Of a stretch of 64,000 nucleotides of DNA, positions 54,598 to 62,996 are shown piece by piece. Where the stretch lies: assembly GCF_004785795.1 (NCBI RefSeq), contig NZ_SRRO01000001.1:806001-870000 (forward strand), given 5' to 3'. Under the pieces are notes generated by a model, which saw only the letters and a list, made by a program, of their open reading frames with translations, was not told where the DNA came from and did no database searches. Numbering within the stretch: the first letter of the stretch is position 1; each line of letters starts with the position of its first letter. Both the position numbers and the translations under genes were made by a program. This DNA comes from Nocardioides eburneiflavus. Its GTDB lineage: Bacteria; Actinomycetota; Actinomycetes; Propionibacteriales; Nocardioidaceae.

Positions 54598-55740
54598 TTG
54601 ACGACCGAAGGTTCCTCCCACGACGCGGGCTGGCGTTCTCGCGAGGACGCCCCGTATCCGTTTTCCACTGGTCCGGACCGGGCCCCTGAGCGCAGCTATC
54701 CACAGACTGAACCAGTTCATCCACAGGCTGCAGGTGAGCCCGATGTTTCACGTGAAACGACCGAAAGGGACGTTTCACGTGAAACGCGGCCGGCGTGGCA
54801 GGTACGTACGGCGGGCGACCTCGCGGCACGGGACGCCGAGTTCGCCGACCACGGGACGCCGCTCGCGCAGGCCGCCCAGCACTCGGTCCTCGCCCGGTCG
54901 GGGGGCTTGCGGCGCCAGGGTGTCCCGCGACCCGACGAGACGAGGGTCGTGGTGGTCGCCAACCAGAAGGGCGGTGTCGGCAAGACCACGTCCACGGTGA
55001 ACGTCGCGGCCGGGCTTGCCCAGCTCGGGCAGAAGGTGCTGGTGATCGACCTCGACCCGCAAGGCAACGCCTCGACAGCCCTCGGCGTGGAGCACCACCG
55101 CGGCGTCCCCTCGACCTACGACATGCTCGTGGACGGGCAGCCGTTGACCGACGTCACGACGGAGTGCGCCGAGCTGCCCGGTCTGTGGGCCGTCCCCGCC
55201 ACGATCGACCTGGCCGGCGCCGAGATCGAGCTCGTCAGCGTGGTCGCACGCGAACAACGCCTGGCCCGGGCCATCGCCGCGCACCCGCTGGTGGGCACGG
55301 CGGCGGAGATCGGCGACGACCGCTTCGACTACGTGTTCGTCGACTGCCCGCCGTCGCTCGGGCTGCTGACCCTGAACGCTCTCGTCGCCGGGCGCGAGAT
55401 GTTCATCCCCATCCAGGCTGAGTACTACGCGCTCGAGGGCCTCGGCATGCTGCTCGAGACCGTCGAGATGGTGCGCCAGCACCTCAACCCGCGGCTCACC
55501 ATCTCGACCATCCTGTTGACGATGTACGACGCGCGTACCCGCCTGGCCGCCGGCGTCGCCGACGAGGTGCGCAGCCACTTCGGTGACCAGGTGTTGAAGA
55601 CCGCCGTACCCCGATCGGTACGTGTCTCCGAGGCGCCGTCCTACGGGCAGACCGTGATGACCTACGATCCTGCGTCGGCGGGAGCGCTTTCCTACCTGGA
55701 GGCCGCCCGCGAGATCGCCAGCAAGGGAGCCCCGTCATGA
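54598..55740 (+). CDS. parA: Chromosome-partitioning ATPase ParA
   Basis: This 380-residue ATPase moves ParB-parS complexes. The deviant Walker A KGGVGKTT is at residues 124-131 (VVVANQKGG before it); [14 protein letters not shown] and [16 protein letters not shown] complete the family. The start is TTG at 54598, with GAGAGGTGAG upstream. The roughly 115-residue N-terminal extension contains two VSRET pentapeptides (50-54 and 59-63) encoded by parS sites. It overlaps the parB start (ATGA). Confidence 0.95.
   Translation: MTTEGSSHDAGWRSREDAPYPFSTGPDRAPERSYPQTEPVHPQAAGEPDVSRETTERDVSRETRPAWQVRTAGDLAARDAEFADHGTPLAQAAQHSVLARSGGLRRQGVPRPDETRVVVVANQKGGVGKTTSTVNVAAGLAQLGQKVLVIDLDPQGNASTALGVEHHRGVPSTYDMLVDGQPLTDVTTECAELPGLWAVPATIDLAGAEIELVSVVAREQRLARAIAAHPLVGTAAEIGDDRFDYVFVDCPPSLGLLTLNALVAGREMFIPIQAEYYALEGLGMLLETVEMVRQHLNPRLTISTILLTMYDARTRLAAGVADEVRSHFGDQVLKTAVPRSVRVSEAPSYGQTVMTYDPASAGALSYLEAAREIASKGAPS
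54696..54725. promoter_or_regulatory. Two DnaA-box-like sites inside parA
   Basis: CTATCCACA (54696-54704) and TCATCCACA (54717-54725) lie 12 bp apart in the 5' part of parA, just before the parS pair. The second word recurs in oriC and upstream of rpmH. Confidence 0.4.
54744..54759. promoter_or_regulatory. parS site 2 (inside parA)
   Basis: TGTTTCACGTGAAACG, 15 of 16 to consensus with a perfect 14-bp palindrome. It lies 27 bp from site 3, centre to centre. Confidence 0.95.
54771..54786. promoter_or_regulatory. parS site 3 (inside parA)
   Basis: CGTTTCACGTGAAACG, with the perfect 14-bp core. Both parA sites are in the same reading phase as the rsmG site. Confidence 0.95.
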
Positions 55741-56744
55741 ATGCCAACCCCCCTCGTCGTGGGCTCGGACGCGGTCTGGGCTCCTTGATCCCCACGACCC
55801 CCAGCCAGTCGACACCCTCGCCGGCGCCCGGTGCCGACGCTCCGAGAGACTCGGGGTCGAGCAACGGAGCACCCCGGACGGACGCCCGCAACGGCGTGGA
55901 GGCGACGGCCTCGGTGGGCGGCGGTGAGGTGGCGGGCGCCTACTTCGCCGAGCTCCCGATCACGCAGGTGCGCCCCAACGCTCGCCAGCCGCGGCAGGTC
56001 TTCGAGGAGGAGGCCCTCGCCGAGCTCGTCCACTCGATCCGTGAGGTCGGGTTGCTCCAACCGGTCGTGGTGCGCCGGACCGGCGAGGACGCGTACGAGC
56101 TCATCATGGGCGAGCGTCGCTGGCGTGCGTCGCAGGAGGCCGGTCGCGACACGATCCCCGCCATCGTGCGCGAGACCGACGACAACGACATGCTGCGCGA
56201 CGCGCTCCTGGAGAACCTCCACCGCTCCCAGCTGAACCCGCTCGAGGAGGCCGCCGCCTACGGCCAGCTGCTCGAGGACTTCGGGTGCACCCACGACGAG
56301 CTCGCGCAGCGCATCGGTCGGTCCCGGCCGCAGATCTCCAACACGCTGCGCCTGCTCAAGCTGTCCCCTGCCGTCCAGCGCCGGGTCGCCGCCGGCGTCC
56401 TGTCCGCCGGCCACGCCCGGGCGCTGCTCTCCGTCGAGGACGCCGGCCTCCAGGACAAGCTCGCCGCCCGGGTCACCGCCGAGGGCATCTCCGTGCGCGG
56501 TCTCGAGGAGATCGTGTCCGTCGGCGTCGCCCAGGACGACGCGCCGCGTGCGCTGCGGGCGAAGCCGGTCGCTCCCGGCCTCGCCGAGCTAGCCGATCGG
56601 CTCTCCGACCGGTTCGAGACGCGGGTCAAGGTCGACCTCGGCAAGGCCAAGGGCAAGATCACCGTGGAGTTCGCGAGCCTCGACGACCTGCGTCGCATCG
56701 TGGATGTCATGGACCCTCGCAACCGGAACGACCGGCCGATCTGA
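55737..56744 (+). CDS. parB: Chromosome-partitioning protein ParB
   Basis: This 335-residue CTPase binds and spreads from par[18 protein letters not shown] opens the protein. The N domain has [42 protein letters not shown] (GERRWRA is the CTP-binding motif) and [18 protein letters not shown] follows ([26 protein letters not shown]), and the C-terminal dimerisation part ends [10 protein letters not shown]. The ATG overlaps the parA stop. Confidence 0.96.
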   Translation: MNANPPRRGLGRGLGSLIPTTPSQSTPSPAPGADAPRDSGSSNGAPRTDARNGVEATASVGGGEVAGAYFAELPITQVRPNARQPRQVFEEEALAELVHSIREVGLLQPVVVRRTGEDAYELIMGERRWRASQEAGRDTIPAIVRETDDNDMLRDALLENLHRSQLNPLEEAAAYGQLLEDFGCTHDELAQRIGRSRPQISNTLRLLKLSPAVQRRVAAGVLSAGHARALLSVEDAGLQDKLAARVTAEGISVRGLEEIVSVGVAQDDAPRALRAKPVAPGLAELADRLSDRFETRVKVDLGKAKGKITVEFASLDDLRRIVDVMDPRNRNDRPI

Positions 56745-56791
56745 GACGCGCAGCCGACCGCGAGGCACGAGCGGTCGGCGTGGGCTCGGCC

Positions 56792-56850
56792 AGGTTGAGC
56801 AAGCGACACGACCGAGGGACGAGGTCGTACGAGCGCGTCGAAACCCTGAG
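56792..56850. repeat. REP-like element downstream of parB
   Basis: CAGGTTGAGCAAGCGACACG, CGAGGGACGAGGTCGTACGAG and GCGTCGAAACCCTGAG carry both REP ends (GGTTGAGCA and GTCGAAACC) in the same arrangement as the recF copy arms. Confidence 0.55.
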
Positions 56851-56943
56851 GGGAGGCGAGCCCGCTCGACAGCCGGGCCAGCGGACGAGGTTGTCAGGCT
56901 CTCCCTGAAGTTGTCAGGCGTTGCAGAGGCCGACACCATCAGC

Positions 56944-56966
56944 GATCCCCGGCTGAGCCGGGGATC
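56944..56966. terminator. Hairpin terminator after parB
   Basis: GATCCCCGGC (56944-56953) pairs perfectly with GCCGGGGATC (56957-56966) around TGA. It lies between the parB and plsC-like genes, which converge. The remaining 290-bp gap holds REP-like and other short repeats. Confidence 0.65.
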
Positions 56967-57034
56967 ACTCCAGGAGCACACCGCCACCAAATGTCGACAA
57001 AACCACAAAGCGACAAGTCGCCCTGTCGACTGAT

Positions 57035-57814
57035 CTATTTGTCGCCTTGTCGCTTCGCCCTCTTGGCGGCACGCTTGCGGGCGCGGTCGCGCTTCTCCTC
57101 GGCGTCGAGGCGGGCCGCCTCCTCGAGCGTGGGGGCGGATCCGCCCATCGACGCCGGCACCCACCAGGACCCGGGGGGTTGTTCGTCGGCCGGGTAGGCG
57201 GCGACGGTGTCGGCGAGCATCTGCGACATCTGCGCCTTGAGCCGGGCGGTGTCACCGATGGGGTCGTCGCCGGTGGGCCGCATCGGCTCGCCGACCGTGA
57301 GCGCGATGGTCTTGCCGCGCGAGAAGTCGCGCGGGTGGTCCTTGGTCATCATCCGCTGGGTGCCCCACATGATGACGGGGACGAGCGGTACGCCGGCCTC
57401 GGCCGCGAGGCGTACGGCACCGGTCTTGAACTCCTTGAGCTCCATGGCGCGTGAGATCGTCGCCTCGGGGAAGATTCCGACGGCCTCGCCCTGTCGCAGG
57501 TAGTCGACGGCCGTGCGGAAGCTCTGCAGGCCTTCGCCGCGGTCGACCTCGATGTGGTGCAGCGAGCGCATCAGCGGGCCGACGTAGCGATGGTCGAAGA
57601 GCTCGCGCTTGGCCATGAACCGCACCAGGCGACCAGAGGGGTTGGCAGCGAGGCCGCCGTAGACGAAGTCGACGTAGCCGATGTGGTTGTAGGCGAGCAG
57701 CACGCCGCCCTCGCGCGGCACGTGCTCCGTACCGGTCATCACGATGCGCTGGCCCAGCACCTTGAAGGCCGCCTTGGCGGTGACGATGATCGGGGGATAG
57801 GTCACATCGCGCAT
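57035..57814 (-). CDS. 1-acyl-sn-glycerol-3-phosphate acyltransferase (PlsC family)
   Basis: This 259-residue enzyme makes phosphatidic acid. The HX4D motif is NHIGYVD, the second motif is FMAKRELFDHRYVGPLMRSLHHIEVDRGEG, and FPEATISRAMELKEFKTGAVRLA and VPLVPVIMWGT are also present. The start is the ATG of MRDVTYPP at 57814; a longer open frame upstream only mirrors the aminotransferase gene. The C-terminal tail is Lys/Arg-rich. It lies 47 bp after the aminotransferase. Confidence 0.9.
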   Translation of the reverse strand: MRDVTYPPIIVTAKAAFKVLGQRIVMTGTEHVPREGGVLLAYNHIGYVDFVYGGLAANPSGRLVRFMAKRELFDHRYVGPLMRSLHHIEVDRGEGLQSFRTAVDYLRQGEAVGIFPEATISRAMELKEFKTGAVRLAAEAGVPLVPVIMWGTQRMMTKDHPRDFSRGKTIALTVGEPMRPTGDDPIGDTARLKAQMSQMLADTVAAYPADEQPPGSWWVPASMGGSAPTLEEAARLDAEEKRDRARKRAAKRAKRQGDK

Positions 57815-57861
57815 GGCGAGGAGCCTAGGGTCCACGGGGTCGGGACCGCGACCCTTCGTGA

Positions 57862-59076
57862 TCAGCGTCGCGTGGCGAGGAAGTCCGCGATCCGGCCGAT
57901 CGCCTCCTCGAGGACGCCGGCCTCGGGGAGCGTGACGAGACGGAAGTGGTCGGGCGTGGGCCAGTTGAAGCCCGTGCCGTGGGTGACGAGGATCTTCTTG
58001 GCCCGCAGCAGGTCGAGGACGAACTCCTGGTCGTCGTCGATCGGGTAGACCTCCGGGTCGAGCCGGGGGAAGCAGTAGAGCGCCCCACGGGGCTTGACGT
58101 TGCTGACACCCGGGATCTCGTTGAGGAGCCGGTGCGCGAGCATCGACTGCTCGTAGAAGCGGCCGCCGGGGACGATGAGCTCCTCGACCGACTGGTAGCC
58201 GCCCAGGGCGGTCTGGATCGCGTGCTGCGCGGGCACGTTGGCGCACATGCGCATGTTGGCAATGAGGGTCAGGCCCTCGAGGAAGTCGGTCGCGACCTCC
58301 TTGGGGCCGGAGATCATGACCCAGCCGGCGCGGTAGCCGCAGACCCGGTAGGCCTTGGAGAGCCCGGAGAACGTCAGGCACAGCACGTCGTTGCCGCCGT
58401 AGCTGGCCGCATGGTGGTGCTGGGCGTCCTCGAACAGGATCTTCTCGTAGATCTCGTCGGCCATCACCACGAGCTCGTGGCGTCGCGCGATGTCGACGAG
58501 CGCCTTGACCGTCTCCTCGCTGTAGACGGCACCCGTGGGGTTGTTGGGGTTGATGATGACGATGGCGTGGGTGTTCTCGGTGATCTTGGCCTCGATGTCG
58601 GCAAGGTCCGGGTTCCAGTCGTCGTCCTCGTCGCACCGGTAGTGCACGGGGATGCCGCCGGCGAGCGTCACGGCGCCCGTCCACAGCGGGTAGTCCGGGG
58701 CCGGCACGAGGATCTCGTTGCCGTCGTCGACGAAGGCCTGCAGCACCATCGAGATCAGCTCGGAGACCCCGTTCCCGATGAAGATGTCCTCGACACCCAC
58801 GTCGCGAAGCCCGCGGGACTGGTAGTAGTGCATGACCGCCGTCCGGGCCGACCAGATGCCCTGGCTGTCGGCGTACCCCTGGGACTGCGGCAGGTGGTGC
58901 ATCATGTCGGCGAGGATCTGCTCGGGGGCCTCGAAGCCGAACGGCGCGGTGTTGCCGATGTTGAGCTTGAGGATGCGGTGGCCCTCGGCCTCGAGCCGCT
59001 GTGCCTCGACGAGGATCGGTCCGCGCACGTCGTAGCGGACACCTTGCAGCTTCTTGCTCTGTCGGATCGGGCGCAC
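57862..59076 (-). CDS. Pyridoxal-phosphate aminotransferase, alanine transaminase type
   Basis: This 404-residue class I aminotransferase has the Schiff-base Lys in SGLSKAYRVCGYRAGW, NPNNPTGAVYS, and the Arg of the C-terminal substrate site (HFRLVTLPEAG). Start MRPIRQSKKLQGVRYDVRGP is typical of AlaA/AspC-like enzymes that convert glutamate and pyruvate to alanine and 2-oxoglutarate. It is co-directional with the plsC-like gene and divergent from the GNAT gene. Confidence 0.9.
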   Translation of the reverse strand: MRPIRQSKKLQGVRYDVRGPILVEAQRLEAEGHRILKLNIGNTAPFGFEAPEQILADMMHHLPQSQGYADSQGIWSARTAVMHYYQSRGLRDVGVEDIFIGNGVSELISMVLQAFVDDGNEILVPAPDYPLWTGAVTLAGGIPVHYRCDEDDDWNPDLADIEAKITENTHAIVIINPNNPTGAVYSEETVKALVDIARRHELVVMADEIYEKILFEDAQHHHAASYGGNDVLCLTFSGLSKAYRVCGYRAGWVMISGPKEVATDFLEGLTLIANMRMCANVPAQHAIQTALGGYQSVEELIVPGGRFYEQSMLAHRLLNEIPGVSNVKPRGALYCFPRLDPEVYPIDDDQEFVLDLLRAKKILVTHGTGFNWPTPDHFRLVTLPEAGVLEEAIGRIADFLATRR

Positions 59077-59118
59077 GCCTCATCCTCTCAGGCGCCGTCC
59101 GCGGCTAGCATCGGAGTT

Positions 59119-59763
59119 GTGTCCCGCAAGACCGCGCGCCTGACGGTCGACCACCTCGCGGAGCTGGCCGACCCGGTCCGCTCGTGCCTGTTCTGGGAGC
59201 TCGGGCCGGTCGACCGGTCCCGGCTCGACGAGCAGGAGCGGATCGCGGAGAAGGAGAGCTGGCTCTCCTCGACGCTGCGCGACTGGGGCTCGTGCGGCCG
59301 GGTTGTCCGCGTGGACGGGCGCACGGTCGGCCACATCGTGTACGCCCCGGCGGCCTACCTCCCCGGGGCCGCCGCGCTGCCCACGGCACCGACGTCACCC
59401 GACGCGATCGTGGCGGCGACGGCGTGGATCGAGCCGGGCCTGCGCGGGGGCGGGTTGGGACGCCTGCTCGTGCAGGCGATGGCGGCCGACCTGGTCGAGC
59501 GTGGACACACCGCGATCGAGGCGTACGGCGACACCCGCGGGCGTACGCAGGGCTGCGTGCTGCCCGCCGAGTTCCTCGGAAGCGTCGGGTTCAAGACCCA
59601 GCGTGCTCACCCGACGACCCCACGCATGCGGATGGAGCTGCGGACCGCCCTGAGCTGGAAGGACGAGGTCGAGCTGGCGCTCGAGAAGGTGTGGGGCGTC
59701 GTGCGCCCCACGCAGAAGGCGACCCGCCCGATCGGATCGGTGCGGGCCGCCTCCGGCGACTGA
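59119..59763 (+). CDS. GNAT family N-acetyltransferase
   Basis: This 214-residue protein has the GNAT acetyl-CoA loop region (ATAWIEPGLRGGGLGRLLVQAMAADLVERGHTAIEAYGD) and a late FLGSVGFKTQRAHPTTPRMRMEL strand. The start is GTG 59119 (VSRKTARLTVDHL). The substrate is unknown. It is divergent from the aminotransferase gene. Confidence 0.85.
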   Translation: MSRKTARLTVDHLAELADPVRSCLFWELGPVDRSRLDEQERIAEKESWLSSTLRDWGSCGRVVRVDGRTVGHIVYAPAAYLPGAAALPTAPTSPDAIVAATAWIEPGLRGGGLGRLLVQAMAADLVERGHTAIEAYGDTRGRTQGCVLPAEFLGSVGFKTQRAHPTTPRMRMELRTALSWKDEVELALEKVWGVVRPTQKATRPIGSVRAASGD

Positions 59764-59764
59764 C

Positions 59765-59807
59765 GGGTCTCGTGACGGGCGCTGGGCGCCCTCCTCGACC
59801 AGCGGGT
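59765..59807. repeat. REP-like element between GNAT gene and trxA
   Basis: GGGTCTCGTGACGGGCGC, TGG, GCGCCCTCCTCGACCAGCG. The core GGGCGC/GCGCCC is self-complementary and the ends match the CTCGA...CCAGCG pattern of the family. It doubles as a possible terminator of the convergent GNAT and trxA genes. Confidence 0.45.
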
Positions 59808-60130
59808 CAGATGATGCCCTCGAGCTCCTTGAGGAGCGCGGCCTTGGGCTTGGCGCCGACGATGGACTTCACGACCTCGCCGCCATGGTAGACGTTGATG
59901 GTCGGGATGCCGGTCACGCGGTAGGACGAGGGGGTGACCGGGTTCTCGTCGACGTTCATCTTGAGGAACGTGAGCTTCTCGCCGTGCTCGGCGTTGAGCT
60001 CGTCGAGGATCGGGGCGACCTGGCGGCACGGACCGCACCACTCGGCCCAGAAGTCCACCAGGACGGGCTTGTCGGACTTGAGGACCTGCGCCTCGAACTC
60101 GGCGTCGGTCACGGCGGCGATGTTGGCCAC
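59807..60130 (-). CDS. trxA: Thioredoxin
   Basis: This 107-residue disulfide reductase has the WCGPC active site (C32, C35) in VLVDFWAEWCGPCRQVAPIL, the cis-Pro region VTGIPTINVYHGGE and the usual length. The GTG start is preceded by AAAGGGG. It lies 262 bp after trxB, which regenerates it; the gap suggests a separate promoter. The gene order with sigM is conserved in actinobacteria. Confidence 0.97.
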   Translation of the reverse strand: MANIAAVTDAEFEAQVLKSDKPVLVDFWAEWCGPCRQVAPILDELNAEHGEKLTFLKMNVDENPVTPSSYRVTGIPTINVYHGGEVVKSIVGAKPKAALLKELEGII

Positions 60131-60374
60131 GGAACTGCCCCTTTCACATGAGGTCTCTGCGTCGGGTGTCGGTCCCCGACGGGGATGTCCAAGTGAACAC
60201 CACCCCGGTGACAGTTGTTCCCGACCCGCGACGCAGGAAGGACCGCGACTCCCCGTGGCGCGACAGGGATCGACGGGTCGCCGGCACCGCGTACGGGGAC
60301 GGACACCCGCAGCCTCCTCGCGACCGACCCGACGTTGGGGCGGCCACGACATCCTGAGGTGAGGACAGCGACGA

Positions 60375-60396
60375 CTGAGTGAAAAATTTCACTCAG
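60375..60396. terminator. Hairpin overlapping the trxB stop
   Basis: CTGAGTGAAA (60375-60384) pairs perfectly with TTTCACTCAG (60387-60396) around AA. It includes the trxB stop codon (60393-60395). The 262-bp trxB-trxA gap otherwise has no gene. Confidence 0.5.
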
Positions 60397-61406
60397 GCGC
60401 GAGCGGTCTCCTTCTGCTCCTCGATGGCCTCCACGGTCGCAGCGGCGTCGCCGGCGGTCGAGGCCTCGTGGTCGAGGGCGGCGATGAACCGCTCGGCGTC
60501 GAGCGCCGCGGCGCAGCCGGTGCCGGCCGCGGTGATGGCTTGGCGGTAGTGGTGGTCGACCAGGTCGCCGGCGGCGAACACGCCGGGCAGGTTGGTGGCC
60601 GTCGACGGGTGCTTGACCAGCACGTAGCCGTCGTCGTCGAGGTCGACCTGGCCGGTGAGCAGCTCCGAGCGCGGGTCGTGGCCGATCGCGATGAACAGGC
60701 CGGTGACGTCGAGCTGGCGCTCCTCGCCGGTGACGGTGTCGCGCAGGGTGATCGACTCGAGCTTGTCGGCCCCGTTGATGGCCGCGACCTCGGAGTTCCA
60801 CACCATCTCGAGCTTGGGGTCGGCGAACGCCCGCTCCTGCATGATCTTCGAGGCGCGCAGCTCGTCTCGGCGGTGGATCAGGTAGACCTTCGAGCCGAAG
60901 CGGGTCAGGAACGTGGCCTCCTCGACGGCGGAGTCGCCACCGCCGATCACGGCGATCGCCTGCTCGCGGAAGAAGAAACCGTCGCAGGTCGCGCACCACG
61001 AGACGCCGCGGCCGGAGAGCTCCTCCTCGCGGGGCAGGCCGAGCTTGCGGTAGCCCGAGCCCGTCGCGAGGATCACCGAGCGCGCCGTGTAGGTGTCGGT
61101 GGCGGTCTTCACGACCTTCACCTCGCCGGTGAGGTCCACCTCGACGACGTCGTCGGAGACCAGCTCGGCGCCGAACCGCTCGGCCTGCGCGCGCATCTCG
61201 TCCATCAGGGCCGGGCCCATGATGCCGTCCCGGAAGCCGGGGAAGTTCTCGACCTCGGTGGTGTTCATCAGCGCACCGCCGGCGGTGACCGATCCCTCGA
61301 ACACCAGGGGGTGGAGCGAGGCACGGGCCGCGTAGACGGCGGCCGTGTAGCCGGAGGGCCCCGAGCCGATGATGATGACGTTGCGCGTCTCGGTGCTGGT
61401 GCTCAT
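60393..61406 (-). CDS. trxB: Thioredoxin-disulfide reductase
   Basis: This 337-residue flavoenzyme reduces thioredoxin with NADPH. It has the FAD motif [16 protein letters not shown], the redox site CATC (C138, C141 in [11 protein letters not shown]), the NADPH motif [13 protein letters not shown] and the ATG/GD motif [15 protein letters not shown]. The start is the ATG of MSTSTETRN at 61406; the frame is open upstream but mirrors the anti-sigma gene. A hydrophilic tail of about 25 residues is extra. Confidence 0.96.
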   Translation of the reverse strand: MSTSTETRNVIIIGSGPSGYTAAVYAARASLHPLVFEGSVTAGGALMNTTEVENFPGFRDGIMGPALMDEMRAQAERFGAELVSDDVVEVDLTGEVKVVKTATDTYTARSVILATGSGYRKLGLPREEELSGRGVSWCATCDGFFFREQAIAVIGGGDSAVEEATFLTRFGSKVYLIHRRDELRASKIMQERAFADPKLEMVWNSEVAAINGADKLESITLRDTVTGEERQLDVTGLFIAIGHDPRSELLTGQVDLDDDGYVLVKHPSTATNLPGVFAAGDLVDHHYRQAITAAGTGCAAALDAERFIAALDHEASTAGDAAATVEAIEEQKETARA

Positions 61407-61530
61407 GGGTGGATCGGACTCCTGGGTGATCGGGGGAGGTGACCGCGGGAGGTGAGGGTCAGCCTCGGTGGGCCGTACGCCGTGCTCAACCGATCGTAGG
61501 CGACGGTTGTTCCGTGGCCGGCCCCAGCGC

Positions 61531-62283
61531 TCAGGGCGCGGGCAGCGTGAGCGTACGCACCGGGTCGGGCGTGCCGCACACGTAGAGCTCGACCTGCTGG
61601 GCCGCGCCGTCGGGGCGGCGGAAGACGACGACGCCGCGCCCGCCGTCGACCTCGGCGAGGAGCCGGCGACCCTGGCCCAGGCTGGGCAGGGCGCAGCTGC
61701 CCAGGGCGTCGGCCGAGCCGAGGTACTGCGACCGCGCGGCGGCGTCGGGGCGCAGCTCGAGCACCCGCTCGTCGAGCGCCTGGTCGGTGGACGACAGCGT
61801 CGGGTAGCCGGCGAGCGGGGTGGGAGCGGAGCTCTTGAGCGACTCGGGTGCGAGCTCGGCGCCACCGGCGTCGGAGTCATCGGACCCGGACTCCGACTCG
61901 GACTCTGACTCCGACCCTGCCCCCGCCTCGGCGGGTGCGTCGGCGACCGAGGAGTCCGCGCCGGCGGTGCCGGCGTCCTCGGAGCCGCGCGGCAGGACCT
62001 GTCCGATGGCGACGCCTGCGACGACGACCGACGCGGCGGCCAGCAGCCCGACGCCGGCCATCCGACGCCGGCGGGAGGCGAGGTCGACGACCGGGGCTTC
62101 CCGGTCGGAGGCGTCGGGACGCGGCGGGTCCAGGGGCTTCGAGCCGCGGTCGGCGACGAGCGCGGCCAGCGTCTCGTCGAGGCGGGCGACGACCTCGGCC
62201 GGCGGCGGCCCGTCGTGGCGGGCGTCGGCCAGCAGGCGACGTACGGCGTCCTGCTCGGGCGGCAGGTCGGACGCGTCGGCCAT
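61531..62283 (-). CDS. Probable membrane anti-sigma factor of SigM
   Basis: This 250-residue protein has an N-terminal cytoplasmic part ([36 protein letters not shown]), one helix ([20 protein letters not shown], about 76-95) and a Ser/Glu-rich linker ([17 protein letters not shown]) before an outer domain. A location just after sigM is that of the anti-sigma gene in mycobacteria. No canonical zinc HxxxCxxC motif is seen, so the role rests on topology and context. Confidence 0.6.
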   Translation of the reverse strand: MADASDLPPEQDAVRRLLADARHDGPPPAEVVARLDETLAALVADRGSKPLDPPRPDASDREAPVVDLASRRRRMAGVGLLAAASVVVAGVAIGQVLPRGSEDAGTAGADSSVADAPAEAGAGSESESESESGSDDSDAGGAELAPESLKSSAPTPLAGYPTLSSTDQALDERVLELRPDAAARSQYLGSADALGSCALPSLGQGRRLLAEVDGGRGVVVFRRPDGAAQQVELYVCGTPDPVRTLTLPAP

Positions 62284-62327
62284 CGTGGGTCACCTCCTCG
62301 GGGGTCGGGTGGGGAACGGGGGCGGGC

Positions 62328-62996
62328 TCAGGGCGCGGGCGGGCCGCGGGGCCGCACGGTGGGTTGGACGGGACCGTCCGGGGGCGGGTTCCCGGGAGGG
62401 GGGTCACCCGCGGGGTGGCGCAGGTCGCCCAGCAGGCCGGCGAGCCGGGTGCGCCCGCGCGAGCAGCGTGACTTCACGGTGCCCTCGGCACAGCCGAGCA
62501 TCTGCGCCACCTCCGCCACCGGGTAGCCCTCCATGTCGACGAGGACGAGCGCGGCCCGCTGCTCGGGCGGGAGGGTGGCCAGCGCGTCGAGGACCCGGCG
62601 GCGGCGCTCGGCGACCTCGGCCGCCTCGTCGGGCCGGTCGTCGCGGGCGTCGGTCGCGACCACGGTCCCGCGGTCGTCGACGTCGTCGGGGAGCGCGTCG
62701 AAGCGCCGGATCTTCGCGGCACGGAGCCGGTCGAGGCAGGCGTTGACCACGACCCGGTGCAGCCAGGTCGTGACGGCCGCCTCGCCACGGAAGGAGCCCG
62801 CCCGCCGGAACGCGGCGACCATTCCGTCCTGCAGTCCGTCGGCGGCGTCGTCGGGGTTGCCCATGGTGCGCAGCGCGACGGCCCACAGCCGGTCGCGGTG
62901 GCGGGCGAAGAGTGCGCCGAAGGCGTCCGGGTCGCCGTCTACGTGGGCGCGGAGCAGCTCCTGGTCGGAGCGTTCGTCGCTCGCCGGCGTGGTCAT
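62328..62996 (-). CDS. sigM: RNA polymerase sigma factor SigM (ECF)
   Basis: This 222-residue ECF sigma factor has region 2 (ALFARHRDRLWAVALRTMGNPDDAADGLQDGMVAAFRRAGSF with WLHRVVVNACLDRLR) and region 4 (LPPEQRAALVLVDMEGYPVAEVAQMLGCAEGTVKSRCSRGRTRL). The C-terminus is a Pro/Gly-rich tail. SigM with trxB/trxA responds to envelope or oxidative stress in related genera. The ATG overlaps the preceding stop (ATGA at 62993-62996). Confidence 0.92.
   Translation of the reverse strand: MTTPASDERSDQELLRAHVDGDPDAFGALFARHRDRLWAVALRTMGNPDDAADGLQDGMVAAFRRAGSFRGEAAVTTWLHRVVVNACLDRLRAAKIRRFDALPDDVDDRGTVVATDARDDRPDEAAEVAERRRRVLDALATLPPEQRAALVLVDMEGYPVAEVAQMLGCAEGTVKSRCSRGRTRLAGLLGDLRHPAGDPPPGNPPPDGPVQPTVRPRGPPAP

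Noticed and set aside
57035..59083. A single open frame of 682 codons on the minus strand spanning the acyltransferase and aminotransferase regions
   Set aside because: Its first 420 residues are Arg/Pro-rich and merely mirror the aminotransferase in another frame; only the C-terminal PlsC part from 57814 is a real gene.
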